Below, in pieces: positions 6,795 through 14,510 of a stretch of DNA of 17,276 nt. The notes below the pieces were generated by a model that saw nothing but the letters and a program-made list of their open reading frames with translations, searched no databases and had not been told where the DNA came from. The stretch's first letter is position 1, and the number at the start of each line of letters is the position of its first letter. The DNA is from Syntrophaceae bacterium UBA1411 (GTDB taxonomy: Bacteria > Desulfobacterota > Syntrophia > Syntrophales > Smithellaceae), in NCBI GenBank assembly GCA_002304995.1, contig DBPV01000140.1, positions 25,513 to 42,788 of the forward strand, read 5' to 3'. A program made the position numbers and the translations under genes.

Positions 6795-6864
6795 TTTGAG
6801 CCCTTTGTGAGCCCTTTACATCTTTTCCTGCTCATGAGCCCTTTGAGCCCTTTGTGAGCCCTTT
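6795..6864. repeat. Perfect 23-bp direct repeat at the 3' end of the DUF4062 gene
   Basis: Positions 6795-6817 and 6842-6864 are identical over 23 bases and lie 47 bases apart. Each contains two copies of GAGCCCTTT, and a fifth copy lies at 6836-6844, so the 9-mer occurs five times (6798, 6809, 6836, 6845, 6856). The downstream copy encodes the KGLTKGSKGS tail of the DUF4062 protein; the other lies after its stop in the spacer before the Mod stump. It suggests slippage or a small duplication around the stop codon. Confidence 0.9.
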
Positions 6865-8304
6865 GCGATTCAAGATGTAATAAGTTCCCTTGCCCGTAAT
6901 TCCTATCTTCTCCAATATTCCTTTTTTGACCATGTCTTCAAGATCTCTCGATGCCGTCGGTTTTGAAATACTAAAATTTTTCTGATAGTCCATATTAGTC
7001 AGGCGGTCAGTGGCCTTAACAAAAAGAATTGCCTGCCGCTGTCTTTCATTCAGGTCTAATTGACGGATAGCTTCTACTGTCAGCCAATCCCTCCAGAGGG
7101 TAATCACAAATGAACCACTGCGCTGCTCAAATTGTGGCTCTGGTAAACCTGCCTCCCGGCAAAGGTCAATCATCCGTTGTGTCCCTGAGCCTGCCTTTTC
7201 AATGTATCTTGTCAGGTAAAGCGATTCGGCAATCAGGGGGTTATTGGGCACGGAGGGGTGATCGGTGCGCAAATCATCGATGGTGAGGTTGCTGGGCAAT
7301 CTTCCAGGATTCCAAATTTCGAGCCGGTCGGAAAACAGGCGAACTTCCACGGAAGCATTACTGTAATAATCACGGTGAGCAATAGCATTCACAATCGCTT
7401 CTCCAATGGCATCCGGCGGCAATTCGTAAGTTGCAGGGGCAACGTTGCTTTCAGAGCGGACACCAACGGCGCGATTGATTTTAGCCAGCACAAAATCGCG
7501 GGCCTGATCGGCTTGCTCGAAAAGATCTCCTGTATAGATCTGTTGGGATGCGAACGGGCGTTGATACTGAGTGGTGTGGCTATGGATACATTTGGTTTCG
7601 GCGCTGCGATGACAACGCTGGGGATTAGAACCAAACAGGAGTAACGCGGCATTCGCAGGTTTTTCGTTTTCTATCAGATTGAGATGCGTCAGTAACGCAT
7701 GCGTTGTCGTGTTGGGTTTGAGAGGAAAGGCTCGTTCCCGGCGGGCTGTTTCCAAAAACCAGTCAATGCGTTTGCGGGACAGATCATTAAGACCAGCCTT
7801 ATCGCAGGCAGCTGTGTCAAAAGGCGGCACACGCAAAGAGCCGATGCAGTCAAGATGCTCAACGACACTTGCATAGACTGCCGAAGTTAAGGCATTGACA
7901 TTATCAATGCGGCGACGGATAACTTCGGCGCTGGCCCTGTTGATCAGATTTTTCATTTTTGGTAAACGCGATTTTTCTTCCACTCCCCAAACATAAATGA
8001 GTCTTGTCTTCCGAAGCTTGGTTGCGTAATTATATTCATGTTCAGTAGGCGACACACCGTTTGCGTCTTCACTGCCGTACTCGTATCCGAAAAGGCCGAT
8101 GTAAATATCACAGCGCTTTACTTCATCCAGATAGACTTCGTCCGAACGGCGATCTTTCGCCGGCAAATCCTCGAAAAGGAAAACGTCGGCCACAAACCGA
8201 TGTAAAAAAGCGTCTCCCAGAAGAAACGCCTTCAAATCCTGTCGGATTTGTTTAAATTCGCCTTGAACACTGCTGATGAATATTTTTAATCGTGCGGCTG
8301 CCAT
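6832..8304 (-). CDS. DUF4062 - GHKL ATPase (HATPase_c_4) - winged-helix protein of the restriction locus
   Basis: A complete 490-residue protein; ATG at 8304 with AAGGAG upstream. Residues 5-107 are a DUF4062 domain, a TIR-like fold: KIFISSVQGEF, FEDLPAKDRRSDEVYLDEV, CDIYIGLFGYEYG, GVSPTEHEY, LIYVWG. Residues about 298-392 form a Bergerat-type ATP site as in AlbA_2/divergent-AAA companion proteins: N-box EAIVNAIAHRDYY, then DRLEIWNPGRLP and EKAGSGTQRM. Residues about 415-480 look like a winged helix (LTNMDYQKNFSISKPTASRDLEDMVKKGILEKIG). The full AlbA_2 domain usually found before the ATPase is not obvious. It lies 5 bases after res, so the two are surely co-expressed. TIR-like plus ATPase plus DNA-binding parts suggest a sensor or regulator for the restriction enzyme; that role is inference. 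Confidence 0.9.
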   Translation of the reverse strand: MAAARLKIFISSVQGEFKQIRQDLKAFLLGDAFLHRFVADVFLFEDLPAKDRRSDEVYLDEVKRCDIYIGLFGYEYGSEDANGVSPTEHEYNYATKLRKTRLIYVWGVEEKSRLPKMKNLINRASAEVIRRRIDNVNALTSAVYASVVEHLDCIGSLRVPPFDTAACDKAGLNDLSRKRIDWFLETARRERAFPLKPNTTTHALLTHLNLIENEKPANAALLLFGSNPQRCHRSAETKCIHSHTTQYQRPFASQQIYTGDLFEQADQARDFVLAKINRAVGVRSESNVAPATYELPPDAIGEAIVNAIAHRDYYSNASVEVRLFSDRLEIWNPGRLPSNLTIDDLRTDHPSVPNNPLIAESLYLTRYIEKAGSGTQRMIDLCREAGLPEPQFEQRSGSFVITLWRDWLTVEAIRQLDLNERQRQAILFVKATDRLTNMDYQKNFSISKPTASRDLEDMVKKGILEKIGITGKGTYYILNRKGLTKGSKGS

Positions 8305-8309
8305 ACCGT

Positions 8310-11300
8310 TTACTCCTTGGAAACAATCGTAAACTGTCCAATCATATTGTTGAACTCTTCTTCTACCTTGGCTTTAAAATCCGATTCGATCTGATAGACT
8401 TCGGTAAATTCTGCAAAGGCCCAACGGCCATACTGACCGTTATTGTTCACACCGGGAATCCAGTAGGCATCCATGGTTGATTTCTTTTCTTTGGCGTCCT
8501 CGCGCCGATAGCCTTTGATTTCAACAATCAGGTGGAGCAGGTCTTTATCGCCCAGGCCATCGTCCACCTGCACGATAAAATCGGGAATGTAGGCGCGTGT
8601 CTCGGACGCATAGCGATAAGGAACTTCCAGACCCAGATTATGATTTTTAACGTAGGCTCTCACTTTCGGGTGCGCTTCCGCCACCCGGCAGAATTCCGCC
8701 TCCCAGTCGCTATCCAGTATCACCCAGTTGATGTGACAACGCCGGGCGTCGGTTTCCCAGCGGTCGGTTTTGGAGGTATTGAAATTGACATGCAGGGTGG
8801 AGCCGGTGGGATTGTAGGAATCGAGCACAGCCACAATGGGATGACTTCCCTCCAGTGTGCGGGTAATGGCGGTGGTAATCTTTTCGCAGGCCATATCCGC
8901 CAGAGACTGATACATCAGCTGGGCGGGGTACGTGCCGCCTTTGCAGATCAAACAATGATCCAGCCAGTCTTTGGTAATGCGTTTCAATTTCCCGAAAAGG
9001 TGCCATTTGGGTTCATCGCCGGGATCGCGATATTTCGTATTGATCAAGCGGGTGGTCAGATGAAAGATCAGTGTTGAGGTGCGCAGATCGCCGGTATGGA
9101 TCAGATTGAGATCAACGCCTTCACCAATGATGCCCTGATTCCGGGTGTTGGTCGGGCCGACAAGATCGGGGGTCAAGTCCAGTTCAGAGTCTTTATCAAA
9201 TTTGGCGATCAGTTTTTCTTCCGGAAGCTCTACGCGATAGCCTGCCACACGGGGAAAACGGATTTCCAGAGGGTCACGTTCCGGGCGCATGGCTTTAACA
9301 CGGGTGGTCTCACGCGGCGGCTGCGGCGGGGCGACAACCGGTTTGGCGGTGAAATCAAAGGGGATGCCCAGCACGTCGGCATATTCCACGTTGAAAAGAT
9401 TTTCATCATTGAGATCGTAGGACTGTCTGCGCAGGGCGCGGCCAATGACCTGTTCACACAGAAGCTGGGTGCCGAAAGCGCGGACACCCAGCACGTGCGT
9501 GACGGTGTTGGCGTCCCATCCTTCGGTGAGCATGGACACCGAGACGACGCAGCGAACGGAATCTCCTAGGGTATCTTTCTTGCCGACCGTGTTCATGACT
9601 TCCCGCAGCAGGTCCTGATCCGTCAGATTGTCGGCCTGGCTGCGGTCGCCGGTGCGTTCAATGATTTCCCGGCGGAAACGTTCGATTTCATCTTTCGCCA
9701 TGGTGCGGAAGTTGTCGTCAAGGGCATCTCCTGATTCCAGTTGTTCACTGTCGATTAACAGCGTGCGCGGCCGCGCCAGGGGATTTCCATATTCATCGTA
9801 GTTGGAAAACAGCCGCAGCGCGCCCAAAAAAGGCGGTGGCGTTACACCGTCTTCTTTTATCGGTTGTTCGTAGCCCGCAATGTAGTCATAAATCAGCTTG
9901 GATGTTGAGGTGTTGTTGCACACGACGATGAAACAGGGCGGAAGTTTCATCTTGTTTTTTTGCCAGAGGTTGTATGTTTTTTCGTAGTGTCCATAAAGGG
10001 CTTCCAGGGCGGTTTTCAGTTGCGTCGGAAGTTTCTGCGGGTCCAGTCCGGCAGCTTTACTCCTTCCTTTTTTGGGCATATCTTTGCGGATGTGCTCCCA
10101 AAGGTTGCGAAACATCGGCATGTCGTTGCCGGGAATATTGTCCGCCACCGGCACGCGCGGCAGTTTGACAATGCCACACTCGATGGCATCCATCAGAGAA
10201 AAGTCGCTCATTGTCCAGGGGAAAAGCGTGCCTTCGGCATAACCGGAACCGCGCAGGAAGAACGGTGTGGCGGACAAATCGATAACCTGGATTGCCCCGA
10301 TCTTGCGTTTCACGCTTTCAAGGCCGTTAATCCAGAGACGCGCAGCCTCATTATTGCTTTCGGCTTCTTTCTTGTCATCTCCCTTGAGGTCTTCGTCTTC
10401 TTTACGATCGGGTTTTTCTCGATAGCAGTGGTGCGCTTCGTCATTGATGATCAGAACATTCTTCATGCCCATCAGACCAGGCATCACACGCTGAAGCATC
10501 TGGCCCTCTGTTTCCAACGACTGAATTTCTTCGCCGCCTTTTCCCTGAAGCAGCAAACGCCCACCCTTGGAAAGCTCAACACGGTCTCGCAGCTTGAAGG
10601 CGTGATAGTTGGTGATGACGATTTTGGCGCGTTCCAGTTCGCGCAGCATGTCATTAGGGATCAGTTCCCGGTTTTTATAATAGCTGTCGGGATCGTTGGG
10701 CTGGAGCACACGCAGACGGTCTTTGATCGTAATTCCCGGCGTGACCACCAGAAAACCACGTGTGTACTTCTTGCTTCCCGGATGTCGCACGGCATTGATG
10801 GTCTGCCAGGCAATGAGCATGGCCATGACGGTTGTCTTCCCTGCCCCCGTTGCAAGTTTCAGGGCCAAACGCGCCAGATCGGGATTGGCGTAATGGTTGG
10901 CGTTTTCCAGATGAGCCAGAAAATCTTTTCCCGCTTTTTCATTGGGGGCCACCTCGGCAAGCCAGATGACCGTTTCAACGGCTTCAATCTGGCAAAAGAA
11001 CGGCCGGTAGGAACTGAATTTGTGTTTCCGCCAGTGCTGAAGCAGCCGGGTGGTTTCCGGCGTCACTTTCCAGTCTCTGGGATTGGGAAGAGAGCGCCAT
11101 TTGTCCACATGCGTCCGCAGATTGTTAATAAGCGGCGTCGGATCATACTGCTGATCCTGTGTGGACAGGCCCTTGCCCTCATCAAAGATTAAATCCTGCT
11201 GGGATGACGTGTCTTTTCGCTTTTTGGGTTTGGGAATCGGGGTAATGTATTCAGCCCGTCGCCGCTTTTCGATGATCTTCTGCGTCGGCTGGCCCTGAGC

Positions 11301-11375
11301 GTCGAGTTCCCAATGGCGGGCGGGGTATTCATAAGGCGAATTGAGAATCGGTTTTTCAAAAAAGAGATTGTCCAT
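8310..11375 (-). CDS. Type III restriction enzyme Res subunit (DEAD/DEAH helicase-nuclease)
   Basis: The ATG at 11375 is chosen (1021 residues) because its AAGG site is 8 bases away; an ATG two codons earlier is too close to it. Helicase superfamily 2 motifs are all present: Walker A ATGAGKT at 175-181, DEAH at 312-315 within INDEAHHCY, SAT at 368-370 in DLSATPFF, MLTEGWDA (615-622) as motif V and EQVIGRALRR at 641-650 as motif VI. Near the C-terminus YIPDFIV followed by LIVEIKGYRR gives a PD-ExK nuclease centre (Asp932, Glu952, Lys954). Length and motif order fit type III Res, which translocates on DNA and cuts only in complex with its Mod partner. All visible catalytic residues are intact, yet the local Mod is only a stump. 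It opens the operon behind a strong promoter and is followed after 5 bases by the DUF4062 gene. Confidence 0.95.
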   Translation of the reverse strand: MDNLFFEKPILNSPYEYPARHWELDAQGQPTQKIIEKRRRAEYITPIPKPKKRKDTSSQQDLIFDEGKGLSTQDQQYDPTPLINNLRTHVDKWRSLPNPRDWKVTPETTRLLQHWRKHKFSSYRPFFCQIEAVETVIWLAEVAPNEKAGKDFLAHLENANHYANPDLARLALKLATGAGKTTVMAMLIAWQTINAVRHPGSKKYTRGFLVVTPGITIKDRLRVLQPNDPDSYYKNRELIPNDMLRELERAKIVITNYHAFKLRDRVELSKGGRLLLQGKGGEEIQSLETEGQMLQRVMPGLMGMKNVLIINDEAHHCYREKPDRKEDEDLKGDDKKEAESNNEAARLWINGLESVKRKIGAIQVIDLSATPFFLRGSGYAEGTLFPWTMSDFSLMDAIECGIVKLPRVPVADNIPGNDMPMFRNLWEHIRKDMPKKGRSKAAGLDPQKLPTQLKTALEALYGHYEKTYNLWQKNKMKLPPCFIVVCNNTSTSKLIYDYIAGYEQPIKEDGVTPPPFLGALRLFSNYDEYGNPLARPRTLLIDSEQLESGDALDDNFRTMAKDEIERFRREIIERTGDRSQADNLTDQDLLREVMNTVGKKDTLGDSVRCVVSVSMLTEGWDANTVTHVLGVRAFGTQLLCEQVIGRALRRQSYDLNDENLFNVEYADVLGIPFDFTAKPVVAPPQPPRETTRVKAMRPERDPLEIRFPRVAGYRVELPEEKLIAKFDKDSELDLTPDLVGPTNTRNQGIIGEGVDLNLIHTGDLRTSTLIFHLTTRLINTKYRDPGDEPKWHLFGKLKRITKDWLDHCLICKGGTYPAQLMYQSLADMACEKITTAITRTLEGSHPIVAVLDSYNPTGSTLHVNFNTSKTDRWETDARRCHINWVILDSDWEAEFCRVAEAHPKVRAYVKNHNLGLEVPYRYASETRAYIPDFIVQVDDGLGDKDLLHLIVEIKGYRREDAKEKKSTMDAYWIPGVNNNGQYGRWAFAEFTEVYQIESDFKAKVEEEFNNMIGQFTIVSKE

Positions 11376-11451
11376 GTTCATATCCTTAAACCGGAGTCAC
11401 AGGCGGATTCAGCAACAAGTATTGGTCCAGATTTTACTAATGGCGGACGGA

Positions 11452-11480
11452 AGTATAAGAATAACAGGCGGGTCTGTCAA
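11452..11480 (-). promoter_or_regulatory. Sigma70-type promoter of the restriction operon
   Basis: On the minus strand TTGACA (11480-11475) is followed after exactly 17 bases by TATACT (11457-11452). Transcription would start near 11445 and leave a leader of about 70 bases before res. The near-perfect boxes suggest strong constitutive expression of the defence island. Confidence 0.75.
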
Positions 11481-11482
11481 CA

Positions 11483-11540
11483 GAAAAACGCCATTAAAAA
11501 CATATTGCTGCGGCTTTTGGGTTTTATCCCCGCGTTTTTC
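11483..11540. repeat. Perfect 9-bp inverted repeat between yhhN and the restriction promoter
   Basis: GAAAAACGC at 11483-11491 and GCGTTTTTC at 11532-11540 are perfect inverted copies with a 40-base interior. The interior holds a weaker GCGG...CCGC stem. It begins 2 bases upstream of the -35 box and spans the stop of the YhhN gene. It could be a loose terminator for the acetolactate decarboxylase-yhhN transcript or an operator; neither form is convincing. Confidence 0.3.
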
Positions 11541-12198
11541 ATAACAGAAGAATTCCCCGCGCCAGGAGAAACTGGCCGGCCAGGTAAAAGCCCATGGTGA
11601 AGAGCCACTCCAGGGGAACCGGACGCACGAATCTGTGGCAGGCGTTGATCGTGTCGGAAAGCATGAAGGCAAAGGCTCCCGCCGCGGTCGCAAGAACGCC
11701 GGCCGGATTGGCGCAGCCCAGGGGGAGGACCGTGCTTGCGCCCATCAGGGTTATGACAATGATGTACAGGGCCACGCCGCGGCGCATTCCGCCTGCGTGC
11801 GGCGCAAGATACCGCCAAGCGGCGACGCCCGCGGCAACAAACATCGCCGCGAGAATCCATCCCCAGACGGGGACGCTTCGCCCAGCGGAAAGATAGGAGG
11901 CAAACACAGCGATGTAACAAACATGGCCGAGCAGAAATGCGCCGAGCCCGGCGATCAGGAAGCGGCGGGGATGGCGTGCGGGAAGCAAAAGCAGGACATC
12001 GCCCAGCCAGGCAAAGCCAAGCGCAAGAATGAGAAGAGGATTTCCCCAAGCGGCTGACGCGAGGCAATACAAAATAAGGGCGGGCATGAGAAGCGGCTTG
12101 GTCGCGTAACGGCCGATCCGCGAGCGCAGCGCCTCGGCGGCCAGATGCGCCAGTGAAACCAGAATAAAAATGAGCAGCGCGGCGGTGGAAAAGCTCAT
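11539..12198 (-). CDS. YhhN-family integral membrane protein (lysoplasmalogenase-like)
   Basis: A complete 219-residue, very hydrophobic protein with about eight membrane segments. The ATG at 12198 has GAGG close upstream. Family marks seen are TKPLLMPALI near the N-terminus, LGFAWLGDVLLLLP, FLLGHVCYIAVF, and AFMLSDTINA followed by a final hydrophobic hairpin. The conserved Lys, Asp and His/Asp positions of the YhhN family (animal member TMEM86, lysoplasmalogenase) are therefore present. It would act in the inner membrane, perhaps on ether lysolipids; the substrate in bacteria is not shown by sequence. It follows the acetolactate decarboxylase gene after 18 bases, so the two are probably co-transcribed, although no shared pathway is evident. 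Confidence 0.85.
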   Translation of the reverse strand: MSFSTAALLIFILVSLAHLAAEALRSRIGRYATKPLLMPALILYCLASAAWGNPLLILALGFAWLGDVLLLLPARHPRRFLIAGLGAFLLGHVCYIAVFASYLSAGRSVPVWGWILAAMFVAAGVAAWRYLAPHAGGMRRGVALYIIVITLMGASTVLPLGCANPAGVLATAAGAFAFMLSDTINACHRFVRPVPLEWLFTMGFYLAGQFLLARGILLL

Positions 12199-12216
12199 GG
12201 CCTCGGGCCTTTCTTC

Positions 12217-12918
12217 TCAGCGTTCGGCTTTTTCCAGATCCTTTTCGGCGTTGCGGACAAACGACGCGGTGAGATAATCGAGCGTCTTGGGGAGCGTGAG
12301 CTCCATGCTGAAAAAAATCTGCAGGCGGATGTCCAGTTTTTCCGGCTCGCAGTTGAGCAGGTGACCGCCCGCGCGATACTCCTTGTCGATGAAGTGCAAG
12401 TGGTAGCCGGGCACATTGATCGACGGCACGAAAGGCGGCGTGTAAAACCCGACCAGATGGCCCTCGACATTCTGAAAGCGGCGAATCTTCTGCCCGTCGG
12501 TTGCCTCGGACAGAGGTTTGTAGTTTTCGGTGCGCGGAACGGACCGCGTGCGGACCGATTTGAACCGCCCCGTCATATAGATGGCATAAAACATGTTGTC
12601 GGAAGGCAGGATGAGTTTGAGATGCCTCTCGAAGGCCGCATGCGTGAGGTGCTGGGTTATCTCCTCCTCCAGAATCGGCTTGAAATGGCACATGGTGGCG
12701 AAGGGCGTCTTTTTGTCTCCCTCTACGGGGAAGGCGTCGCCGTGGAGATCCAGTTGAAAAAAGGAGCCGTGCAGCGCGATCATTTCGCCGTCGAGCTGAT
12801 TGAAGGTGCCGATGCCGAAATCGCCTTTTTTTCGCAACGCGTCCACAGTGATGTCGTCGCGGTAAAATCCCTCCAGAATGGCGTTGATGGGGCTGCTGAT
12901 GTACAGACTGGACTGCAT
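12217..12918 (-). CDS. budA: Acetolactate decarboxylase
   Basis: A 233-residue cytoplasmic enzyme that decarboxylates 2-acetolactate to acetoin; no signal peptide. The ATG at 12918 is chosen over an upstream one at 12957 because it has a clear AAGGAG site and the protein then begins at the family's usual N-terminus. Recognised blocks are GDFGIGTFNQLDGEMI (with Glu45), PFATMCHF, and GHLVGFYTPPFVPSINVPGYHLHFID. The zinc-binding His pattern HxH-x10-H is present at His173, His175 and His186, followed by GGHLLNC. Length fits the family (about 230-260). No acetolactate synthase gene lies in the window, so it may draw acetolactate from branched-chain amino acid synthesis elsewhere. Its symbol could equally be alsD. 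Confidence 0.93.
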   Translation of the reverse strand: MQSSLYISSPINAILEGFYRDDITVDALRKKGDFGIGTFNQLDGEMIALHGSFFQLDLHGDAFPVEGDKKTPFATMCHFKPILEEEITQHLTHAAFERHLKLILPSDNMFYAIYMTGRFKSVRTRSVPRTENYKPLSEATDGQKIRRFQNVEGHLVGFYTPPFVPSINVPGYHLHFIDKEYRAGGHLLNCEPEKLDIRLQIFFSMELTLPKTLDYLTASFVRNAEKDLEKAER

Positions 12919-12953
12919 GTCTTTCTCCTTTGTAAAAAAATCACTGCGGATAT

Positions 12954-12992
12954 TCAAAGCGGCCGGGGAAACGCGCTTTGCAGCCTTTTCAT
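12954..12992 (-). other. Possible 12-residue leader ORF upstream of acetolactate decarboxylase
   Basis: On the minus strand an ATG at 12992, preceded by AAAGGA at 7-base spacing, opens a 12-codon frame (MKRLQSAFPRPL) ending 35 bases before the budA start. Arms CAAAGCG / CGCTTTG at 12955-12961 and 12974-12980 form a 7-bp stem inside it. A run of seven T follows before the budA ribosome site. A weak promoter (TTGTCG, 17 bases, TATGAA) would start transcription within it, which argues against translation. Low confidence. Confidence 0.2.
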
Positions 12993-13094
12993 ATCACAGT
13001 CCTTTCCAAACGACAAAAAGGATGAATGCCGGCCTTGCTTTTTTTCGATTCTGCCGGTTAAGTCTTGCCATGGTACGGCTGATTGAGCGGTCGA

Positions 13095-13124
13095 TTGACA
13101 ATTCCTTTTCTTTGGGCCTATAAT
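13095..13124 (+). promoter_or_regulatory. Consensus sigma70 promoter for mltD
   Basis: A perfect TTGACA (13095-13100) and a perfect TATAAT (13119-13124) are separated by 18 bases. The start point would lie near 13131, giving a leader of about 50 bases before the TTG start of mltD. It is the best promoter match in the window. Confidence 0.85.
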
Positions 13125-13184
13125 CCGTCAGCGCCTGAACCTTAAATCGGTCACGGACGGCCCACAACCCGGGAGTTTTTTGCC

Positions 13185-14378
13185 TTGAAGCCTTTTATCA
13201 GATTGATTTGCGCCGCGTTTTTAATCGTCCTGACTTTGGCCGGATCGACCGCCCTTGCCCAGAACAAGCCGCCTTTGTCCGCCGGCCAGGCCATTGTGGA
13301 AGCCATCCGCATCAAACCGCCTCTTTCCTTCTGCGGCGAAACGGTTCCTTTGTCCGATCCGGAAATTCGCGAGCGGCTGGAGCGCGAACTGCTGGTCTCC
13401 CTGGACAACAGCGACGACATCATTTTGTGGCTCAAGCGCGCCAACCGCTATTTTCCATACATTGAAAAAGTCCTCCGCGAACAGGGATTGCCCGACGACC
13501 TCAAATATATCACGATTGCGGAAAGTTCGCTGCGGCCGCTGGCCTTTTCCAACAAGGGCGCCGCCGGCTACTGGCAGTTCATCGAAAGCACGGGAACCAA
13601 ATACGGCCTTGACATTTCCAACGATATCGACGAGCGCAGAAACGTTTACCGGGCAACGCAGGCGGCGCTGCGCTACCTCAGGGAGCTCTTCGCGCTTTTC
13701 GGCTCCTGGACGCTGGCCGCGGCCGCTTACAACATGGGAGAGGACGGACTGAAATCCGAGATCCTCGTCCAGCAGGAAAACAACTACTACCGGCTTTACC
13801 TGAACCAGGAAACGCAGCGCTACGTTTTCCGGATTCTTGCAGCCAAGATCATCATGTCCAATCCGGCCCGCTTCGGCTACGTCCTTCTACCGGACGATCT
13901 TTACCGCCCCAGAAACTTCGAGACGGTCGAAATTAAAGTCGCCCAGCCGGCGCCCCTGTACCTTCTCGCCCGGGCGGCCAACACCACCTTCAAGACCGTC
14001 AAGGATCTCAATCCGCAAATCAAATACTACCATCTGCCGTCCGGCGCCCACCGCCTGGCCGTTCCGCCCGGCTCATCCGCCGGATTTGCCGAACGCCTTG
14101 AAAAATTGCTCGCGGAATGGCTGAAGACCAGAAATGATTTTGTCTACACCGTGAAAAAAGGAGACACGCTGACCGGCATCGCCGCGCGCTTCAACGTGCC
14201 TTACCGGGCGCTTTTGATCTGGAATCGCCTGGGCCGGGGAAGCAGAATTGTTGCCGGAGACAAACTGTACATCTTCTCAAACGATTTCAAAACGGGATAT
14301 CTTTCTTCGCCGGCGGGCGGTCCCGCTCCGCCCGAACCGCCCGTTCCGGAATTCGATCCGGTCGATCCCGGGCCCTGA
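13185..14378 (+). CDS. mltD: Membrane-bound lytic murein transglycosylase D-like protein with LysM domain
   Basis: The start is a TTG at 13185 with GGGAG nine bases upstream; it gives a clean type I signal peptide (MKPFIRLICAAFLIVLTLAG, cleavage near STALA-Q). Of 397 residues, about 80-230 form the lysozyme-like SLT domain: LPDDLKYITIAESSLRPLAF carries the catalytic Glu113, followed by GAAGYWQFIESTG and AAAAYNMGEDG. Residues about 255-295 (APLYLLARAANTTFKTVKDLNP) look like a degenerate LysM. A clear LysM spans about 319-364 (YTVKKGDTLTGIAARFNVPYRALL to KLYIF). A Pro-rich tail ends the protein. It cleaves peptidoglycan glycan strands to 1,6-anhydroMurNAc ends. No lipobox is seen, so it is probably periplasmic rather than a lipoprotein as in E. 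coli MltD. Confidence 0.93.
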   Translation: MKPFIRLICAAFLIVLTLAGSTALAQNKPPLSAGQAIVEAIRIKPPLSFCGETVPLSDPEIRERLERELLVSLDNSDDIILWLKRANRYFPYIEKVLREQGLPDDLKYITIAESSLRPLAFSNKGAAGYWQFIESTGTKYGLDISNDIDERRNVYRATQAALRYLRELFALFGSWTLAAAAYNMGEDGLKSEILVQQENNYYRLYLNQETQRYVFRILAAKIIMSNPARFGYVLLPDDLYRPRNFETVEIKVAQPAPLYLLARAANTTFKTVKDLNPQIKYYHLPSGAHRLAVPPGSSAGFAERLEKLLAEWLKTRNDFVYTVKKGDTLTGIAARFNVPYRALLIWNRLGRGSRIVAGDKLYIFSNDFKTGYLSSPAGGPAPPEPPVPEFDPVDPGP

Positions 14379-14398
14379 CAAAAAACGAAAAGCAATTC

Positions 14399-14443
14399 TT
14401 GACAAATTCGCCTTTCTGTCCTAATTACTACCAATAAAATAGT
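14399..14443 (+). promoter_or_regulatory. Promoter/operator region of the Rrf2-nadA operon
   Basis: A perfect TTGACA lies at 14399-14404, but the sequence 17 bases on (TAATTA) is a poor -10. A better -10, TAAAAT at 14435-14440, lies too far away to pair with it. This second box sits within a dyad ACTA (14427-14430), 9 bases, TAGT (14440-14443). Such AT-rich dyads over the -10 are usual targets for Rrf2-family regulators, so autoregulation is plausible. The exact start point cannot be fixed by eye. Confidence 0.45.
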
Positions 14444-14510
14444 GTATGAGTGGTCTCCGGTCACGAGCGTTTTTTTTACCGGGGAATACGGCACTTTAAG
14501 GAATGTGTAC

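Noticed and set aside
6795..6864. CRISPR array
   Set aside because: Only two 23-bp copies with a 24-base gap, built of a 9-base subrepeat, partly coding; no further units or cas genes.
9960..11192. 410-codon plus-strand open frame
   Set aside because: Antisense to res, whose helicase motifs are unmistakable; it has the composition of a shadow frame.
11514..11539. Plus-strand GCGG...CCGC hairpin followed by GTTTTT
   Set aside because: It resembles a terminator on the plus strand, but no plus-strand gene lies upstream to be terminated; probably chance within the yhhN-res gap.
11477..12691. 404-codon minus-strand open frame in another frame of the budA-yhhN region
   Set aside because: It overlaps both genes in a different frame and gives an Arg/Ala/His-rich protein without motifs.
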